Of a DNA stretch of 64,000 bases, positions 16,262 through 26,047 are shown in pieces; the first letter of the stretch is position 1; every line of letters starts with the position of its first letter. The stretch spans positions 1 to 64,000 of the forward strand of contig CAJKRH010000003.1 in NCBI GenBank assembly GCA_905202255.1. The letters are read 5' to 3'. The notes below the pieces were generated by a model. That model was not told where the DNA came from, searched no databases, and saw only the letters and a program-made list of their open reading frames with translations. This stretch comes from an uncultured Ruminococcus sp. (GTDB lineage Bacteria; Bacillota; Clostridia; Oscillospirales; CAG-272). A program made the translations under genes and the position numbers.

Positions 16262-18532
16262 ATGGATTTTGCTTTACCGTTGGAAAATAAAAAAATATCT
16301 GACAGCTCATTGGAAACAAAAATACGCGAAATGCTCGATGAAAACGAACGCGAGCTTTTCAGGATAGTGACAGACCTGCTTCCCTGCGGAAATTACGGTC
16401 AGTCGCTTGCAGAGTTTACCGACCGCAGGATAATAACCGCCCATCGCGAGGACGGCGGCGATATCGTCTGCGATACTGTACCGTACAGTGATGTGGACAG
16501 CCTCACGATAAAGCGCATGTACGGAAACGCTTTTCTGCTCGCCGTCAAGAAAAGCGGCGAAAAAACACAGATAGCGCGCGCCACATATGCGGTGACGGCT
16601 CTTTTCAATTCCGCTGTGCTTTTCATGGACAAGATAAACTCGGAAATGCCGACTGATGAAGCCATGGAAAGCGTAATTTCCGCATACAGGAGCTTCTGCA
16701 CCGTTTGCCCGAAATGCGGCAGAAATCTCGTCCGCCCCGGAGCCGACTGTCTCAACTGCGCCTCCAAGGGCAAGCTTGTATCGAAGCTTGTGAAATATGT
16801 CAGACCCGAGTTTAAAATCATCTGCATATCGGTCATCATGTCCGTGGTAATAACGGCGCTGAGCCTTGTGCCGCCGTATATCACGAAGATGCTCGTCGAC
16901 GATGTCATCCCGAGTAAAAACAGGCAGGCGCTCTATATAATTGTCGCGTTTCTGCTCGGAACATACATAATTCAGTATCTGCTCGGCGCCATCCGCGGAA
17001 CACTTCTCCGTCGTGCAGGCGACAGTATCGTTGCCGACCTGCGAAACGATGTTTTTGAAAAGGCACAACACCTTCCGATGAAGTTTTACGACAAAACCTC
17101 CACAGGCTCCGTCATAAACAGAATCAGTAACGATACAAGCAATCTTCAGGCGTTCATCCTGCGTATCACCCAGGATGTCATAACACAGCTTTTCCTGCTC
17201 GTCGGCATAGTCATAATAATGATAACAATGAACTGGAAGCTTTCGCTTCTCTCGCTTATTCCGGTTCCGTTTGTTGTATATGCCTCCCGCAAATTCGGAC
17301 GGAAAATCCGCCCGTTCTACAGACGAATCTGGAGAAAATGGACGGCGGTTTCCTCTGTGCTCACCGACTCTATCCCGTGCATACGCGTAGTAAAAGCATT
17401 TTCGGGTGAAAAACGCGCCTCAAAGCGCCTCGAAAAGCAGAATAACGAATGGTTCAGGGTGAGTGTGCGCGCAGGTAAAATGTCCAGCATATTCTCGTCG
17501 CTCATTTCATTTGTCGTTGTCTGCGGCTCGCTCATAATATGGGATGTAGGCGGCTTGCAGGTTATAAACGGAAGTCCCGATATCTCCCTCGGTCTGCTCG
17601 TGTCGTTCATTTCATATACTTCTATGTTCTACGGACCCGTAAACTTTTTTGCGGGACTAAACGACTCGTATCAGAGCGCACTTACCTCTGCGGAGCGTGT
17701 AATGGATATTCTCGATGCCGAGCCAGAGCATGACGACGGAAAAGGCAATATGCCCGACCATATAAGCGGCAAGGTGGAATTCCGCCATGTAAGCTTCTCT
17801 TTCGATAAGACGAAGAATGTTCTCTCCGATATAAACCTCACGATAGAACCCGGCGAAGCCGTCGGCATCGTCGGAACGACAGGCTCGGGCAAAACAACGC
17901 TGATAAACCTCTTCATGCGCTTCTATGACAACTACGACGGTCAGATTCTGCTCGACGGCAGAGATATCAAGACAATAGACATGAGCTATTTCAGAACAAA
18001 GATAGGCTATGTTCAGCAGGAAGCGATGATGTTCTCCGATACTATTTTCAATAATATCGCATATGCCAAGCCAAATGCCACGATAGAAGAAGTGCTGATG
18101 GCAGCCGATATAGCAAATGCGCATGAATTTATCCTGCGCCATCCCGATGCATACGATACCATCCTCGGTGAGCGCGGTGTCGGTCTCTCGGGCGGCGAAC
18201 GCCAACGAATATCCATTGCCCGCGCGATACTCAACAATCCGAGCGTGCTTATCTTCGATGAGGCGACAAGTGCCGTCGACTCCGAAACGGAAAAGCTCAT
18301 TCAGGATGCGATAAACAACCTCGTAAAGGGCAGAACTACACTCATGATAGCGCACCGGCTCTCCACACTGAAGCAGGCGGACAAGATAGTCGTCATCGAC
18401 AAGGGCAGAATCGCGGAATTCGGCACACCGGATGAGCTGATGGCAAAGCAGGGCAAGTATTACAGGCTTGTGAAAATCCAGTCTATGGCGGATCAGGTAA
18501 AGCTCGATAAAGAAAAAGAGCATCTCGAATAA
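16262..18532 (+). CDS. ABC exporter with N-terminal zinc-ribbon-like domain
   Basis: A 756-residue fused permease-ATPase. The first 150 residues are an extra soluble domain; around 145-165 it carries CPKCG and DCLNC, a likely four-Cys zinc ribbon. Six membrane spans (about 185-475) follow. The ATPase domain has Walker A GTTGSGKTT, signature LSGGERQR, Walker B LIFDEATSAVD and the switch His in MIAHRLS, all canonical, so it should work as a homodimer. ATG 16262 (MDFALPLE) follows GAGGAAAAGG; an upstream start at 16163 would place the promoter inside the gene. First gene of a four-gene operon, 14 bases before a DUF1854 protein, a pairing known for this ABC subtype. Confidence 0.9.
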   Translation: MDFALPLENKKISDSSLETKIREMLDENERELFRIVTDLLPCGNYGQSLAEFTDRRIITAHREDGGDIVCDTVPYSDVDSLTIKRMYGNAFLLAVKKSGEKTQIARATYAVTALFNSAVLFMDKINSEMPTDEAMESVISAYRSFCTVCPKCGRNLVRPGADCLNCASKGKLVSKLVKYVRPEFKIICISVIMSVVITALSLVPPYITKMLVDDVIPSKNRQALYIIVAFLLGTYIIQYLLGAIRGTLLRRAGDSIVADLRNDVFEKAQHLPMKFYDKTSTGSVINRISNDTSNLQAFILRITQDVITQLFLLVGIVIIMITMNWKLSLLSLIPVPFVVYASRKFGRKIRPFYRRIWRKWTAVSSVLTDSIPCIRVVKAFSGEKRASKRLEKQNNEWFRVSVRAGKMSSIFSSLISFVVVCGSLIIWDVGGLQVINGSPDISLGLLVSFISYTSMFYGPVNFFAGLNDSYQSALTSAERVMDILDAEPEHDDGKGNMPDHISGKVEFRHVSFSFDKTKNVLSDINLTIEPGEAVGIVGTTGSGKTTLINLFMRFYDNYDGQILLDGRDIKTIDMSYFRTKIGYVQQEAMMFSDTIFNNIAYAKPNATIEEVLMAADIANAHEFILRHPDAYDTILGERGVGLSGGERQRISIARAILNNPSVLIFDEATSAVDSETEKLIQDAINNLVKGRTTLMIAHRLSTLKQADKIVVIDKGRIAEFGTPDELMAKQGKYYRLVKIQSMADQVKLDKEKEHLE

Positions 18533-18546
18533 GGAGGTCGGCGGAA

Positions 18547-19035
18547 ATGATAGGATTTTTTATAAACGGCGATGAAGCCCGCATTACAAAAACGGGAAAT
18601 GTCTCCGTACGTCTTGAAACATATGACGGCAGATGCTTTGAAAATCTCGAGCCTCTGCGGCTTTTCCCTGTTTCGGGGATATCGAAATACATCTCTCTTA
18701 TCGATGAAAACGGCAAAGAGGTAGCTATAATACGCGATATAAACCACCTTATGCCGGAATCAAAAAAGGCAATACAGGAATGTCTTGAATCATATTACAT
18801 CGTACCGAAAATAAAGAAGATTATTTCCCGTGTGGAAAAATACGGAAACATCACTTGGACCGTGGCAACGGATCGCGGCGAACACAGCTTCGCGATACTG
18901 AATACGAGCATCGATATAAAAACACTCTATGACGGGCGTATACTTATTCGCGATTCAAACGACAATCGCTACGAAATAGAGGATGTAAATGCACTCGATA
19001 AAGACAGTCTCAATCTTTTGAAATTTGATATGTAG
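18547..19035 (+). CDS. DUF1854-family protein, ABC exporter partner
   Basis: A 162-residue soluble protein that I recognise as DUF1854: LETYDGRCFENLEPLRLFPVSG, shown by core EPLRLFPVSG, then IRDINHLMPESKKAI, YYIVPKIKKIISRVEKYGNITW core VPKIKKI, and LIRDSNDNRYEIEDV. Members sit beside ABC transporters of the type upstream and are thought to act with them; molecular role unknown. AAGGAGG lies nine bases before the ATG. Ten bases separate it from darA. Confidence 0.8.
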   Translation: MIGFFINGDEARITKTGNVSVRLETYDGRCFENLEPLRLFPVSGISKYISLIDENGKEVAIIRDINHLMPESKKAIQECLESYYIVPKIKKIISRVEKYGNITWTVATDRGEHSFAILNTSIDIKTLYDGRILIRDSNDNRYEIEDVNALDKDSLNLLKFDM

Positions 19036-19045
19036 GAGGAAAAAT

Positions 19046-19372
19046 ATGAAACTTGTAATCGCGGTAATTAACAACGACGACAGCAGAACAGCAATAACTG
19101 CACTGACGGGACGCGACTTCTTCGTAACTCAGCTTTCCACCACGGGAGGCTTTCTCATGGTGGGAAACACCACTCTGCTCATAGGCACGGACGAACAGCG
19201 TTTGCCCGAGCTTAAGGAGATACTGAAAAAATACTGCACAACGCGCGAAAAGATTTCTCCGTCGGTAGAAGCTTTCGGCAGAGGTATGCTCAATCATTCC
19301 GTAGAAGAAAAGGTAACTATCGGCGGTGCCGTAATGTTTACTCTTTCCGTAGACGATTTTGAGAAGATATAA
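19046..19372 (+). CDS. darA: Cyclic-di-AMP receptor of the DarA/PstA family
   Basis: A 108-residue PII-like protein beginning MKLVIAVINNDD, with FFVTQLSTTGGFLMVGNTTLLIG, the c-di-AMP-binding region of DarA (thymine and phosphate contacts in the TTGGFL...GNTT segment), and a C-terminal GGAVMFTLSVDDFEKI strand. It is predicted to form trimers that bind c-di-AMP and relay the signal to an unknown partner. The ATG at 19046 has TAGGAGGA six bases upstream. darA more often sits near tmk and holB; here it is embedded in an ABC-exporter operon, suggesting a link between c-di-AMP and that transporter. Confidence 0.9.
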   Translation: MKLVIAVINNDDSRTAITALTGRDFFVTQLSTTGGFLMVGNTTLLIGTDEQRLPELKEILKKYCTTREKISPSVEAFGRGMLNHSVEEKVTIGGAVMFTLSVDDFEKI

Positions 19373-19383
19373 GAGTGCGGAAA

Positions 19384-20457
19384 ATGGAAAATTTCAATAT
19401 TGACAAGTTCCCGAGAAGCATAGATGCCGGACTGTGGAAAACAGGACACCTTCAGGGCATCGCCGTTGATACGGCACACGAATATATTTACTATGCCTTT
19501 ACAACAGTACTCGTAAAGGCAAGACTCAATGGGGAAACAGTCGGCTGGGTAGGCGGACTTGCGGGTCATCTCGGGTGTATCGATTTCAATGATGAGGACG
19601 GGCGGGTTTATGCTTCGCTTGAGCTCAAGCATGATGCAATAGGTCAGGGCATCATGCAGAATACCGGAAGTAAAATAGCCGACGAAGATGCATTCTATAT
19701 TGCCATATTTGATGTAGATAAGATTACACGCCCGAATATGGATGCCGAAACCGACGGTATAATGAAGACCGTCTATCTTTCCGAGGTCGCGAGAATGTAC
19801 AGTGCTGTCATGCCGGACGGAACCAAGCATGAATTTGCCTGCAGCGGCATTGACGGTACCGGCATCGGTCCGGTATTCGGAGCTCCGAAAAACAGTCCCT
19901 CCATGCTCATGGTAGCCTGCGGTATTTACGGCGATATATGCCGAGATGATAATGACTGCAATATAATCATGCAGTATGACTGGCGCAAATTCGGCGAAAA
20001 GGCAAAACCGCTCTGTCAGCTTGCACCGCACCACAGCGAGGTGAAACCGGACAAGGTCTATTTCATTTTCACCGGCAATACGGAGTGGGGTATACAAAAT
20101 CTCGAATATGACGCTTTCACCGGAGACTGGATAGCTGCTGTATATCGCGGCAAAAAGGAAAAATATCCAAACTATCCGATGTTCATAATAGACGGTGCGG
20201 CAGCTCCGTATGAAGATTATATCGCCTACGGAAGAAAGGGACTTCACCTCTCACTGAAAAAAGAGGGCGTCTTTGATGAAGCAACAGGCATATACGGCTG
20301 TCTCTTCCGAAAAGGTCAGACGGGTATTTATGCCTTCGGAAACGGGCTCTACTATATATCAAACGAATATCGTACCGAATCAAAGGAAGACGGCAGTATC
20401 ATTAAGCTATACCGTCACGCCGACGACCCCTCCGATGGTTTTACCGAAATAGTATAA
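19384..20457 (+). CDS. Conserved hypothetical protein, propeller-like
   Basis: A 357-residue protein without signal peptide. It begins MENFNIDKFPRSIDAG and has regularly spaced beta-rich segments (HLQGIAVDTAHEYIYYAFTT, LAGHLGCIDFNDEDGRVYAS, WGIQNLEYDAFTGDWIAAVY, IYAFGNGLYYISNEY) that look like blades of a beta-propeller. I do not recognise a named family or catalytic motif. Last gene of the ABC/DUF1854/darA operon, 11 bases after darA; the ATG at 19384 is preferred to an in-frame GTG at 19375. A terminator follows at 20477. Confidence 0.65.
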   Translation: MENFNIDKFPRSIDAGLWKTGHLQGIAVDTAHEYIYYAFTTVLVKARLNGETVGWVGGLAGHLGCIDFNDEDGRVYASLELKHDAIGQGIMQNTGSKIADEDAFYIAIFDVDKITRPNMDAETDGIMKTVYLSEVARMYSAVMPDGTKHEFACSGIDGTGIGPVFGAPKNSPSMLMVACGIYGDICRDDNDCNIIMQYDWRKFGEKAKPLCQLAPHHSEVKPDKVYFIFTGNTEWGIQNLEYDAFTGDWIAAVYRGKKEKYPNYPMFIIDGAAAPYEDYIAYGRKGLHLSLKKEGVFDEATGIYGCLFRKGQTGIYAFGNGLYYISNEYRTESKEDGSIIKLYRHADDPSDGFTEIV

Positions 20458-20476
20458 GGTTCACCGCCATGTATGC

Positions 20477-20508
20477 AAAAAAGCTCTGCTTTCGGGCAGA
20501 GCTTTTTT
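20477..20508. terminator. Bidirectional terminator
   Basis: Perfect 13-bp stem AAAAAAGCTCTGC with GCAGAGCTTTTTT, loop of six. Runs of A and T on both sides serve the plus-strand darA operon and the convergent GH106 gene. Confidence 0.9.
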
Positions 20509-20521
20509 TATGGAAAAATGT

Positions 20522-23500
20522 TTATTTTGTCAGGATTCTCGGCGAAGTGAGTATACCCGTTCTCTTTGTTATATACTCGGGGCACCAGAATCTGCCGCCG
20601 CGCGTAATCCAGCTTGTGGGACCGCAATAGCTTATATTTTCGTCTACATTATGGAGCGTGCCGAATGTATTCGCCCTGTTTCCGTAGAGCGTTATTTCAA
20701 GCGTGTGCTCACCTGCGGAGACGGCGCCGAGCTTCAGTCTTGCCGGAGGATAAATCATCGCGCCCATCTCTTTTCCGTCCATGCGCACTTTCATGAGCGC
20801 GCCGGCATATCTTGTTATCTCGAGCGTCTTTTCGCCGCCGTCAGAAACAAAAGAAGTCTTATAGGTGAGGTTTCCGCCGTAAAACGGCATGCCCTGCGAT
20901 ACGATGTCCATATATCCTATCTTTTTCGGCATTTCCGTTATCTTTGCGGATGTGCCCGTCAGCTTCACACCGAATTTACCGAGTATAAAGCAGCTCTCAA
21001 GCTGTGTTATATCTCCGAAGCGATAGTTTATCACAAGGCGGTTTTCACCTTTCTTTATTTTCGGCAAAGCAATTTTGAGCAGTGCGTCCTCGTCTATATA
21101 GTAGCCTACGACATCGTGGCTGACCTTTTCGCCGTTGAATATGATATCATCCGTATATTCGAGGCATTCGAGTGCCAGTTCCGCGCCCTCATATTCGATA
21201 TCGCTCTCGAAATCATAGTAAAGCGGGAGTTTATCCTGTGGATTCTTGTCAAGCGGCTCTGCCCATGGCTGCTTCATATGGCTTCCGCGACGGCGGATGC
21301 CGAGCGCATCGCGAACAGCCATATCCGTATAGAGAATATCGCGTTCGCGCTTTATTTCACCGCCGTTCAGGCTGTAAGAGGGCTTGTCAAGCAGGAGCAC
21401 ATTCGGCTCGGCAAGAGAAACCTCCGCTTCTCCCGCGAGAATTTCCTCTCCCGAGAAGCTCTCTTCGCCTATCTCGCCGACCTCTCCTCTTCCCGCTTCC
21501 AGCTCAAGCATGAGCGACGAGCAGGCGCCGCTTATCCATTTGACAAGTGTATTGCCGCCCTCATATTTTGCAGGCATAGGACTGATTTCACCGGTTTCGG
21601 TATCGAGCAAGGTTACCTTCCATTCGCCGCGCAGCTTCACCGTCAATAAATCAAGAAAAGAGATATCGAGATCACCCGCACGGTAGAGATGCGCGATGAA
21701 AAGATGCTTTTTCTCACCGTCGGTGCGCATTTGATAAACTATGTTGGAATAAGTGTCTCCGGAACCCGTGCAAACCTGCACATCCCTGTATTTTTCGAGA
21801 CTTGCGAGCACTTCATCCTTCAGCGGATTCACATGGATACATGACTTTGCAAATTCCGCCGCATCGCCGCTCTCCGCTGCGTCGACATGAGTCGGTATAT
21901 TGCCCATGAACACCACTTCTCCGCCTGCCGTGCGGAAGTTTTTCAGCGCGTCGAGCGTAGTTTTGCGCAGCGTCACAAGGTTTGGGACGACCACTGCGTC
22001 ATATTTCATCTCGCCGACGGCAAAGCCGCTCTCCGTCTTTTTATACTGCGAAGGAAGCATCGCCTCGCATATGAAATCAAAATCCATACCGTTTGTTATC
22101 AGCCAACGCGTAAGATCGCAGAAGAGATTGTCCTTCTCGCGAATCGCCGTCGACGAGCGGTCGTTCGGTCCGTAAGCAAGCCAGAAACTCTCTATCGGAT
22201 GAATAACAGCGATACGAACATCTGCTTTGCCGCGCGTCATAGCGGTGTTCACTCTCGCAAAGTGATCCTCTATGAGTCTGTATTCCTTATACCAAGGTGA
22301 TTGATGACCTATGGAAGCGGGATAATCGCGCTTTGCCTCGCCGCGCATGGAAGCCCAGTAAAGATGCGGCACGCGCACGGTTACGCCCATTGCCGCCTGC
22401 CAGTCACCCTGAAGCTTGTGCCCGCGAAAGTCAAATTCCCATCTCGTCACGCCGTAAAGCTCGGAGAGAACGCCTGGGGCGCCCATCTGACGGCTCATGC
22501 TTTGCGCCTGCTTTGCAGTCGTCAGCTCGCGCTTATCGGCAAGCATATCTATGCCCGGGATGCCGAAGCCGCGATACTGGCGCATGCAGTCGCCGACAGC
22601 CCATGTCTGCGTTTTCAGCAGAAATTCATCCATCACATGACCTGCCATGAGTATATTGTTTTCGCGGCACCAAGCGCCTATATTGTCGGAGTAAGCCTCG
22701 GCAAAACGCTCTGCCGCATGGTCAAAGAAGAGATATCTAATCTTCGAAAGTCTGCCGCCCGCGAGATTCCATACTACCTCGGGAAAGCTGTCCAGCAGGC
22801 TCACACCGTATGCTGTGCGGAATGTATCCTCAAAATCGTTTGTAAAGGGATATGACGCACCGCCCTTATCCTGCTTTGCGAAGTTCAGCACTGACACATG
22901 GGAAAACTGCGGCTCATCCGTGAATATCGCGGGAACAGCCTTTCCGAATTCATCGCCTATCACAGCCTTGTATCTCTCGTGCGTTACCTTTATAAACTTA
23001 TCTATCGCTTCTTTTTTCAGTGTGTCGACATACGCCTGACCGTTGAATCGGTCGTCATCCGCGTCATATTCAAGATAGGCAAAATACTTTTTACCCTCGG
23101 CACGCTCTGATATATCTATGCGCCTGTATGAGAGGAGGTCTCCGCTTTCGTCGAGGGAAACATCATATGCGGCAAGGAAAATATATTTCCCTTTCGGCAG
23201 ACTCGTAATTGCGTTCGCCTTATCGCTGTCGAGAGTCAGCGTGCCGTCGTCATACGGCGTGGGAGTAAACCACAGCTTTTTTCTGCGCATTTCGATATCT
23301 TCCGTAACAAAACCGCCGGCATAGCCCGAGGGCCACTTATCCTCGTCATAGAGCCAAGCATACATGCCCTCGCTCTTCCCCTTTTCCACGCAGAAGCGGA
23401 CAATATCCATAAATTCATCCGAAAGATACGGCGTGGCAAGCCCTATGCGCGGATGCATATCATAGCCGCCGAAGCCCATCTCTTTCATATAGCCGATCTG

Positions 23501-23626
23501 CTTTGCGAGCAAATCCTTTTTCAGCTCGCAGTTCCATGACCAGAATGGCACAGCGCGGTATTCGCTTGTAGGATTTTCAAAAAGCCCGCGTGAAAGCGCG
23601 GCTTCGCTGTTTTTCGGATAAAACAT
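20522..23626 (-). CDS. Glycoside hydrolase, GH106-like alpha-L-rhamnosidase
   Basis: A 1034-residue enzyme without evident signal peptide. The N-terminal third has the family pattern YRAVPFWSWNCELKKD, GFGGYDMHPRIGL, YLSDEFMDIV, GMYAWLYDEDKWPSGYAGG and later FTDEPQFSHV and HVMDEFL, which supply Glu and Asp residues in a TIM barrel. The C-terminal 300 residues hold beta-sandwich domains (GENRLVINYRFGD, GEHTLEITLYGNR). Length and architecture fit GH106, which cleaves terminal rhamnose from plant pectins or glycosides. Cytoplasmic location suggests action on imported oligosaccharides. ATG 23626 (MFYPKNSE) follows GGGAGG. Own promoter; two GH78 rhamnosidases lie nearby. Confidence 0.8.
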   Translation of the reverse strand: MFYPKNSEAALSRGLFENPTSEYRAVPFWSWNCELKKDLLAKQIGYMKEMGFGGYDMHPRIGLATPYLSDEFMDIVRFCVEKGKSEGMYAWLYDEDKWPSGYAGGFVTEDIEMRRKKLWFTPTPYDDGTLTLDSDKANAITSLPKGKYIFLAAYDVSLDESGDLLSYRRIDISERAEGKKYFAYLEYDADDDRFNGQAYVDTLKKEAIDKFIKVTHERYKAVIGDEFGKAVPAIFTDEPQFSHVSVLNFAKQDKGGASYPFTNDFEDTFRTAYGVSLLDSFPEVVWNLAGGRLSKIRYLFFDHAAERFAEAYSDNIGAWCRENNILMAGHVMDEFLLKTQTWAVGDCMRQYRGFGIPGIDMLADKRELTTAKQAQSMSRQMGAPGVLSELYGVTRWEFDFRGHKLQGDWQAAMGVTVRVPHLYWASMRGEAKRDYPASIGHQSPWYKEYRLIEDHFARVNTAMTRGKADVRIAVIHPIESFWLAYGPNDRSSTAIREKDNLFCDLTRWLITNGMDFDFICEAMLPSQYKKTESGFAVGEMKYDAVVVPNLVTLRKTTLDALKNFRTAGGEVVFMGNIPTHVDAAESGDAAEFAKSCIHVNPLKDEVLASLEKYRDVQVCTGSGDTYSNIVYQMRTDGEKKHLFIAHLYRAGDLDISFLDLLTVKLRGEWKVTLLDTETGEISPMPAKYEGGNTLVKWISGACSSLMLELEAGRGEVGEIGEESFSGEEILAGEAEVSLAEPNVLLLDKPSYSLNGGEIKRERDILYTDMAVRDALGIRRRGSHMKQPWAEPLDKNPQDKLPLYYDFESDIEYEGAELALECLEYTDDIIFNGEKVSHDVVGYYIDEDALLKIALPKIKKGENRLVINYRFGDITQLESCFILGKFGVKLTGTSAKITEMPKKIGYMDIVSQGMPFYGGNLTYKTSFVSDGGEKTLEITRYAGALMKVRMDGKEMGAMIYPPARLKLGAVSAGEHTLEITLYGNRANTFGTLHNVDENISYCGPTSWITRGGRFWCPEYITKRTGILTSPRILTK

Positions 23627-23672
23627 AAAAACCTCCCAAAAAAATAATGCAGGCGCTCTTTTAAGCACCTAC

Positions 23673-23701
23673 ATTATAAACTAAACAAAGGTATAAGTCA
23701 A
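23673..23701 (-). promoter_or_regulatory. Promoter of the GH106-like gene
   Basis: Minus strand TTGACT (23696-23701), 17-bp spacer, TATAAT (23673-23678). Confidence 0.7.
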
Positions 23702-23730
23702 CATCAAAACCGAAAATAAGGCTCCGATTT

Positions 23731-24525
23731 TTATTTGTCGAAAGCATTGAGAAATGAAGAAAGCCTTTCGTTCCCGTTTCCCGAGAAAAGCTCCTCCGGA
23801 GTTCCGTACGCAGCGGCAATTCCCTCACTCATAAACATAATCTTATCAGAAACCTTGCGGGCAAAATCCATTTCGTGAGTGACGATAATCATGGTTCTCT
23901 CGCTGTCCCGAAGCTCGCGGATAACCTTTAGCACCTCGCCCGTAAGCTCCGGATCGAGTGCGCTTGTCGGCTCATCAAAGCAAAGAATATCGGGACTCTG
24001 CATCAGAGCTCTCGCAATAGATACCCTCTGCTGCTGTCCCCCCGAAAGCTCGCATGGGTATGAATTTCTCTTCTGCAAAAGCCCTACCTTGGAAAGAAGT
24101 GCCTCGGCATCCGCATCTACCTTGTCGTAAAGGCTCTTTTTCGCTTCGCCGCTGAGTTTTTCGCGCTTTGCCGTCTCTGCGGCACGCATTTTCGACGCGA
24201 GAGTCAGATTTTCGAAAACCGTATACTGCGGAAAAAGATTGAACGACTGGAAAACAAGCCCGAAATGAAGCCTCTTTTCGCGAAGCTCGGAATTTTTCGT
24301 GCGCGATGTGTCGTACGCGGAAAAAATCTTCTGCCCATCTATGAAAATTTCGCCTTTATCTGGTGTCTCGAGGAAGTTGAGACAGCGCAAAAGCGTTGTC
24401 TTTCCGCTTCCGGAGGAGCCTATGATGCTCAGCACCTGCCCCTTTTCCAGCGTGAAATCCACACCGCGCAGAACCTGCGTATCGTTGAAATATTTTTCCA
24501 AGCCCTTTACTTCAAGAAATGCCAT
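23731..24525 (-). CDS. Polar amino acid ABC transporter ATP-binding protein
   Basis: A 264-residue GlnQ/HisP-type ATPase: Walker A GSSGSGKTT, Q-loop FQSFNLFPQYT, signature LSGGQQQR, Walker B ILCFDEPTSALD, switch MIIVTHEM. The ATG at 24525 (MAFLEVKG) has GGAG six bases upstream; two earlier in-frame ATGs overlap the preceding gene and lack a site. It is last in the binding-protein/permease/ATPase operon for an amino acid, transcribed leftward. Confidence 0.92.
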   Translation of the reverse strand: MAFLEVKGLEKYFNDTQVLRGVDFTLEKGQVLSIIGSSGSGKTTLLRCLNFLETPDKGEIFIDGQKIFSAYDTSRTKNSELREKRLHFGLVFQSFNLFPQYTVFENLTLASKMRAAETAKREKLSGEAKKSLYDKVDADAEALLSKVGLLQKRNSYPCELSGGQQQRVSIARALMQSPDILCFDEPTSALDPELTGEVLKVIRELRDSERTMIIVTHEMDFARKVSDKIMFMSEGIAAAYGTPEELFSGNGNERLSSFLNAFDK

Positions 24526-24536
24526 TTTCTTCTCCA

Positions 24537-25184
24537 TCATATTTTATAGTAAGCAAGCTTCTTTTCCAGATAACCGAAAAGGAGCGTGAGCAGTCCGACG
24601 AAAATGAGATAGAATACGCCCGCGTAGAAGAGCGGCCATATGAGTCCTCGCATGCTCATCAGATCCTCGGCGCATTTCAAAACCTCGGCGACGAGAATGA
24701 CGCGGGCGAGCGCCGTGTCCTTGACAAGGGTTATCACCTCGTTTGACATGGGGGCGAGTATACGCTTGACTACCTGCATGAGAACAACGCGGAAAAATAT
24801 CTGCGCCTTTGTCATGCCGAGAACCTGCCCTGCCTCATACTGCCCTGCGGGTATGCTCTCTATTCCCCCGCGATAGATTTCGGAGAAATAGCAGGCATAA
24901 TTTATGGCAAAGGCTATTATTACAGCGGTAAAGCGCGATGATACGGGTGCTCCGAACACAAAACCCGGGACATAGAATACTACAAATATCTGCAGCATCA
25001 GCGGCACACCGCGTATTATCCAGACAAAAACCTTTACAAGGTATGAGAGCGGCTTGAAACGCGACATGGAGCCCCATGCTATTATCAAGCCGAGCGGTAA
25101 CGCTATCACCAGCGTCAACGCGAATATAAGGCAGGTTGTTTTCAGCCCCGAAAGCAGGCTCAGCGTAACTTCCGCAAAACTCAT
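24537..25184 (-). CDS. Polar amino acid ABC transporter permease
   Basis: A 215-residue HisM/GlnP-type permease with about five spans. The start resembles the family (LLSGLKTTCLIFALTLV, RGVPLMLQIFVVFY) and the EAA motif EAGQVLGMTKAQIFFRVVLMQ is present near residue 115-135 (core GQVLGMT). It probably works as a homodimer, since only one permease gene is present. It starts 19 bases after the binding protein gene with AAAGGA at the right distance. Confidence 0.92.
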   Translation of the reverse strand: MSFAEVTLSLLSGLKTTCLIFALTLVIALPLGLIIAWGSMSRFKPLSYLVKVFVWIIRGVPLMLQIFVVFYVPGFVFGAPVSSRFTAVIIAFAINYACYFSEIYRGGIESIPAGQYEAGQVLGMTKAQIFFRVVLMQVVKRILAPMSNEVITLVKDTALARVILVAEVLKCAEDLMSMRGLIWPLFYAGVFYLIFVGLLTLLFGYLEKKLAYYKI

Positions 25185-25203
25185 CTTACTTATCCTTTGT
25201 CAA

Positions 25204-26010
25204 TCAATAGTTAATCGTTTCCTGAACGGAAAGGCTGTTTTCGAGTCCGTATTTCTTTGCGATTTCGAGAAGCTTTCCGTTGTCGCGCAGAGTTTTGATA
25301 GCCTCGTTTACCTTGGCTGTGAGGTCACTGCCGCGGCGGAAGCCGATTGCATATATCTCGGATTCGAGCTCTATTGCGTTCACTATGCAGAGGTCATCGT
25401 AGTTGCCCTTGCCGCAGACATTCTGCGCGAGGATAATATCGACTACCGCAAAATCAGCCGCACCGGATTTTACCTCTGTGAATGTGTTTATCTGAGCCGC
25501 CGCCTTGACAACCTTGCCGCTCTCGCCTACAGCTTCGTCGGCATAGCTCTGACCTGCGCTGCCCGATTCCACCACAGCCGTCTTGCCGACAAGATCTGCC
25601 TCGCTCTTGTAGCTGTCGAGATTTGATTTCTTTACAACAACGCACTGCTGATTGAGCATATAGCCGTAGGAGAAATCGACAAGCTCTTTTCTCGGCGTGC
25701 CGTTATCGGAGCTGTTTGCCGTGAAGCCGTTCCAGATGCAGTCGATGGCACCCGAGGAAAGCTCATTGTACTTCTGCTCCCACTGTATCTCCTGAAATTC
25801 TACTTTCATTCCGAGGATTTTGCCGACTTCCTTGGCAAAATCGCTGTCGAAGCCGACCCATTCGCCGTTTTCGTCCTTGTAATTTATGCGGTCGACAAGC
25901 GTGACGCCGCAGACGAGTGTGTCATCATCCTTTTTGCCGCATGAAGCAAAAGCAAAAAGCATCATCGCCGCCATAGCCGCGGCAAGAATAAGGGAAACAA
26001 TTCTTTTCAT
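25204..26010 (-). CDS. Amino acid ABC transporter substrate-binding lipoprotein
   Basis: A 268-residue family 3 solute-binding protein: lipobox FAFASC at about 19-24, then LVCGVTLVDRINYKDENG, GFDSDFAKEVGKILG and KVEFQEIQWEQKYNELSSGAIDCIWNGF (core IQWEQKYNELSSGAID), a standard GlnH/HisJ pattern. It captures an amino acid, probably polar, and feeds the permease-ATPase pair encoded downstream. Its promoter (26075-26103) is followed by an inverted repeat near the expected transcription start, a possible operator. Confidence 0.92.
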   Translation of the reverse strand: MKRIVSLILAAAMAAMMLFAFASCGKKDDDTLVCGVTLVDRINYKDENGEWVGFDSDFAKEVGKILGMKVEFQEIQWEQKYNELSSGAIDCIWNGFTANSSDNGTPRKELVDFSYGYMLNQQCVVVKKSNLDSYKSEADLVGKTAVVESGSAGQSYADEAVGESGKVVKAAAQINTFTEVKSGAADFAVVDIILAQNVCGKGNYDDLCIVNAIELESEIYAIGFRRGSDLTAKVNEAIKTLRDNGKLLEIAKKYGLENSLSVQETINY

Positions 26011-26047
26011 TTCATTATACCTCTGTTCGATGTGAATTTGTTTTAGC

